DNA of 64,000 nucleotides, taken from positions 2,914,001-2,978,000 of the forward strand of contig CP137320.1 in assembly GCA_033182465.1 (NCBI GenBank), read 5' to 3'. This DNA is from Sanghuangporus weigelae (taxonomy: Eukaryota > Basidiomycota > Agaricomycetes > Hymenochaetales > Hymenochaetaceae). The notes under the pieces are model-generated. The model had not been told where the DNA came from and made no database searches. It saw nothing but the letters and a program-made list of their open reading frames with translations. The position numbers were made by a program, and so were the translations under genes. This document shows, one piece after another, positions 60,454-64,000 of this stretch (the first letter of the stretch is position 1; each line of letters starts with the position of its first letter).

Positions 60454-61609
60454 TATCCTATCCGTTTAATGATACCCGAAGTGATTGGCTATACTTTTCC
60501 CACGATTATTCAACCTCAACCGGTATGTTTGTCCCATGCCGCCTTAATACATGTATATTGCGTCAGGGTCTCCTGTTTGCATGGACTGTACTGTGACCGT
60601 AACTGTAACCACCAGCTCTCCACCGTGAACATTGCCCTTTCTTCTGAGCGGTATCCTGCATTGGAGTTACATAGCAAACTACTCGACTACCAAAGCTACC
60701 TTTGCAACATGCCTGGAATCGTCGCTGAACTGCGGCGACAAGCCGACACATCCGTAGTACGTCAACGACATATTCGATTATTAGTCCAAGGGGTTGACGA
60801 CGTTATCAACCGAATTGCTCTAATGCTTAGCTTTCTGCAAGCGCGACTGCAACCACAGAATCAAAGTCGAATGGTATCCCAGAGATAGGGGGTTCGGAAG
60901 GAGGTATGTGGCGAACTTGCGTCTAATGTCATTCTCAGCTCCTCAAACAAAGGATTGTGCAGGCTTCATTGGCCTTATTGTAGGCCTTGGTGTTATCCTC
61001 ATTGGATCATGTATCGGCGTATTCTACCTCTTACGCAACTACAAACATGGAGGACGAACCATACCAGGCAAGTCGGGTGAAGTTGGTGTTGAAGTCTCAT
61101 CGGGGGGTCCAAGCTTTCCGCGACGACGTGGTACGCTCTTTGGGTTTCGAAGTCAGAATCCGAAACGTGCTGGTTGGGTGCAAGCTCCAGGGGATGACGA
61201 AGAAGACGAGTGGGATGCGAATGACACGCTTGGAATGGGACCGTACGATCCTGGGCGTGATGATCCTGTGAAGCTTGAAGGGAGCACGCATAACCTGCGG
61301 AGTGCACCGCAAGGCGAAGTCACAGTGCCGAATCTTGACTATGCAGTGCACACTTCGCCTGATCGACGAAAGGACGAATCTACTGTTGATCTTCAAGCAT
61401 CGGGTCGTATCCCTGAGGACGAGCCGTTCGAGCCGCCTCTTCGTTCAACCTCTCCTACGATTCTGGATGACGATTCGTTGGCTCACTATCCCGCGTACAT
61501 CGACCAGTTGAACCGAATGAAGGATGGCCAACCGCGACAAACGTCCCTCGATTCTACGGAGACAGCCGTCACTTTCCCTGGAGGCACGAGGTTCAAAGAA
61601 GAGTTATAG
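60454..61609 (+). CDS. Single-pass membrane protein, 5' part uncertain
   Basis: The last exon (60939-61609) is well supported: TKDCAGFIGLIVGLGVILIG opens a membrane helix ending in VFYLLRNYKHGG, followed by a 190-residue hydrophilic, Asp/Pro/Ser-rich tail ending in FPGGTRFKEEL. A splice from 60903 joins it to a Ser/Thr-rich stretch (SASATATTESKSNGIPEIG). Further upstream, pieces such as TVTVTVTTSSPP and LHWSYIANYSTTKATF lie in one frame but are interrupted by a stop, so the ectodomain exons are unresolved. Type I topology is likely. Function unknown. Confidence 0.55.
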
Positions 61610-62114
61610 ACTCTAGCGGATTCCCTTGATCGCGATCCTCACTCCATACTTATGCTCTTTTCTGTACTCATTACGCATGGACACATGTTTTCAATGTGTA
61701 TCTTTCGATTATAATAGTCGTGTTTTGTGTTTCTTACTTGTTGTTTCTCGCTATCTACGTTCCAATGCTTCCCTGCTCTGCTTGCTTCTGATATCCCCAG
61801 ATATATAGTTGTCTCTATTGCAGTTAAGTTTGATGGATTATTCTCGCGTAACAGTAATAGGGTTCATTAAATCCTACGGATTACATAATTGGTTCAATTG
61901 ATTAAGGGGAAACCCAAACGCGGTCAGTTACATACTGCGCGCGCAGTACTAGTGGTTGGGCGCATCATTCCGCTTGTATATATTGATTAACGCATACGTT
62001 CCAGTCATTACTAAGATTTGTTCGGGCGAACGGTATAAGGGGCATCCTATGAGGCACTCATAATCCTAACGTGCCTTGTCTCACTTTCTGCCCTCGCTCA
62101 CATCCACAGGCATA
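61610..62114. other. Intergenic between tandem genes
   Basis: 505 bp; pyrimidine-rich 3' flank then the promoter of the Rossmann-fold gene. A GCGCGCAG motif occurs near 61940. No gene seen. Confidence 0.5.
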
Positions 62115-63063
62115 ATGAAGGTTCTTGTCATCGGTGGTTCTCGTAACATAGGTTACTATTCTGCTCTGAGGCTTCTTGGTGAGTGATGAAAGTCTTTGTT
62201 GACGAATTGTACTTATTTCTTGTTTGATATCTCAGGAAATGGCGCGACTGTGATCTTCTTGCTTCGCAACACATCGTGCTTTGATACAGATGAAAGCATC
62301 AAGCAGTATGTTGCTTCTGGGAAGGCGCGACTCGTACAAGGCGATGCGATGAAAAAAGAAGATGTGGGCAAAGCTTTGACTGTTGCCTCCGAAGGTGACG
62401 ATCCTTTGGATGCAGTCCTCTTCTCAGTTGGTACGCGAGATCCCACTGTTCTCGCTCTATTCTTGTTCAACTGCTCTCATATCTACAGGGGGGCTCGGAA
62501 AGCTCAGCATAACGAAAGGCATTGTACTAGACCCGCCGAACCTCTGCGCACTTTCAATGCTCAATCTCCTCTCCGTCCTCCCTCGCGATCCCGCATCACA
62601 GCCGAAAATAGTCGTTGTCTCTTCAACAGGTCTTGGCAAAACAGCCCACGCCGCACTTCCTTTGCCTCTTAAGCCTCTTTACGGGTTTCTTCTCGATGGT
62701 GCCCAGGGTCCGCACGCCGACAAGCTCGGAATGGAACGTGCACTTTCGTACGTTGCGGGTTGGGAATGGCCGGCTGCGGATGGCGAACCTGATAAGGCTA
62801 TACTTGCCGACGGGTGGCAAGATCATATTGGCCCATATGGGTGGCTGAAACACGCTGTCGTCATCCGCCCGGCTTTGCTTACGAATGGCGATTCTGTCGG
62901 GGACAACCCCAAGAAGCCCGGCCAGGAGCCGTATCGCGCGCTAGACCACGAGATGAAGGGAAGTTATACGATCAGTCGGAAGGATGTTGTGCATTTCATT
63001 GTGACGCGTGTCTTTGCAGAATGGAACCAGTGGGAGGGGAAGTGCGTTAGGATTGCGTACTAA
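62115..63063 (+). CDS. NAD(P)-binding Rossmann-fold protein (NmrA/atypical SDR-like)
   Basis: Exons 62115-62178, 62236-62430 and 62489-63063 give 277 aa. The N-terminus MKVLVIGGSRNIGYYSALRL carries a GGSRNIG nucleotide-binding motif, then a second strand ATVIFLLRNTSCFD and VQGDAMKKEDVGKAL, as in atypical short-chain dehydrogenases that act as redox sensors or reductases. PKIVVVSSTGLGKTAHAALP fits the catalytic Ser strand, but I see no clear YxxxK. The C-terminus EMKGSYTISRKDVVHFIVTR is typical of the group. Substrate cannot be inferred. Confidence 0.82.
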
Positions 63064-63557
63064 TTGTCCTTTGAATATAGGATTACGGCTTTGTATGATT
63101 TTTCAGTTTCCTTGTAGTAATGGGATCTAGTTTCATGCGCTTACTTATAACGGGGATCGACTGAGTTTCACTGCATTTCGGAAACCAGGAGTTCCAGCGC
63201 CTATGTGCGTTTATCTGGTTTCTTGGGAGTCGGAGATACGCATTCCGCGAATCTCCTCTTTGGCACATGTTTCAAGGCATGAAAATCCGTAGTGATTGGA
63301 ATCGTCTGGGTAAAGTTCCGAATTTTTCTTCTCGAACAGAACCGATACTTGTCAGGCCCGGGAACTTCTCTGAGGTATTGAAATTCCGAGCAGGCGTCTT
63401 ACTTTTCTGATAAGTGAGCCCTTGCTTACTTCGTGTGAGCAGAACTTGATGTATGGGGAGTAAGGATCTGTAACCGTCATGTTCTATTCGATCAACTACT
63501 TAAAGTCTCCTTCATTGCCGAACGAAGGCTTCCTTATTTGTCTCCAAAGCTGCTTCG
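63064..63557. other. Intergenic between convergent genes
   Basis: 494 bp without a supported gene. Confidence 0.5.
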
Positions 63558-64000
63558 TCAAGGCCAATAGTTGAACTCTTCGAAAGACTCAGACAATAAT
63601 TCTTCCAACGGGATTTGATTGAAGAAGGCGTCTGAAGAATATGGATGACTCGGATTGTCTGTAACTGTCATAACCATCCACTTAGTACTACATTCTCAAT
63701 ATTGTCCTCTTGGTACTTACTTGCATTGGCCGAGCGCATCGTAGATGAGCCATCAGCTCCGTTTACAAGATGCATCACACTCGTTGAAGAACCGGTGAAT
63801 TCCTAAGAGGTTTGTCAATCGCTACAACATCCTACATGAAAATTGCGCGAAATTATTCACTGATACTATATTTACGCTGATCGGAACAGACGTTGGATCA
63901 TGATCGGAGTATACTCGACCTCGTTTGCGCCGACTTCTGCGTGGCTTGTGCGGGGGACACACTGCTACTCCCTCTTTGGTACATTCCTCGCACTTTGATT
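63558..64000 (-). CDS. C-terminal exons of an unrecognised gene, 5' part beyond window
   Basis: Three minus-strand exons with compatible phase: 63876-64000 (continues right), 63721-63802 and 63558-63664, with 73- and 56-nt introns. The edge exon encodes a Cys/basic stretch (KCEECTKEGVAVCPPHKPRR followed by SRRKRGRVYSDHD), which could be a zinc-binding or nuclear-localisation segment. The end is acidic (IPLEELLSESFEEFNYWP), resembling an activation-type tail. A transcription-factor role is only a guess; family not recognised. Confidence 0.5.

Overview
This window is nuclear DNA from a basidiomycete fungus, most likely an Agaricomycete. The genes are dense and cut by many introns of about 47-60 nt with GTRNGT donors and CTRAY-like branch sites. 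The protein set is fungal: PER1, ALG2, a class I HDAC of Hos2 type, SUV3, NatC MAK10, complex I NDUFV1, and basidiomycete-type DUF6697 and DUF6593 families. I see no rRNA, tRNA, CRISPR array, operon or complete mobile element. Exon boundaries were inferred by eye from splice sites, reading phase and family motifs, and most models sum to an exact multiple of three.

Layout: 1-8.4 kb holds a left-truncated GH5 steryl-beta-glucosidase, PER1, an F-box-like protein, a polysaccharide lyase family 14-like protein and a DOPA 4,5-dioxygenase-like gene. From 8.4 to 14.1 kb come ALG2, an unknown acidic protein and gene-poor DNA with weak fragments, including a possible P-type ATPase C-terminus. From 14.1 to 21.7 kb there are two tandem paralogous single-pass membrane proteins, a coiled-coil/DUF6697 protein and a DUF6593 protein. 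From 22 to 36.3 kb lies a housekeeping block: PRPP synthetase, Hos2-like HDAC with an RG-rich tail, SLC41-type Mg transporter, ADA3, RNA polymerase I RPA34, mitoribosomal mS33 and mitochondrial helicase SUV3. From 36.6 to 52.3 kb come NatC MAK10/NAA35 (15 exons), mitochondrial TrpRS, THI20, NTH1, glutamate 5-kinase, PFS2 and complex I 51 kDa. From 52.6 to 64 kb come an Ariadne-type RBR ligase, two unrecognised proteins, a thaumatin-like protein, a single-pass membrane protein, an NAD(P)-binding Rossmann protein and a right-truncated unknown gene.

The genes do not form one pathway. Several head-to-head pairs share short promoters; the neatest is mS33-SUV3, about 176 bp apart, both acting in mitochondrial gene expression. 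NDUFV1, mS33, SUV3 and mitochondrial TrpRS all point to a respiring fungus with complex I. I found no clear new defence or metabolic system. The best leads are an RBR ligase lacking the usual histidine after its catalytic cysteine, two GC-AG introns with the same donor in one gene, a 7-nt micro-exon in the thaumatin-like gene, and the RG-rich tail on the histone deacetylase.
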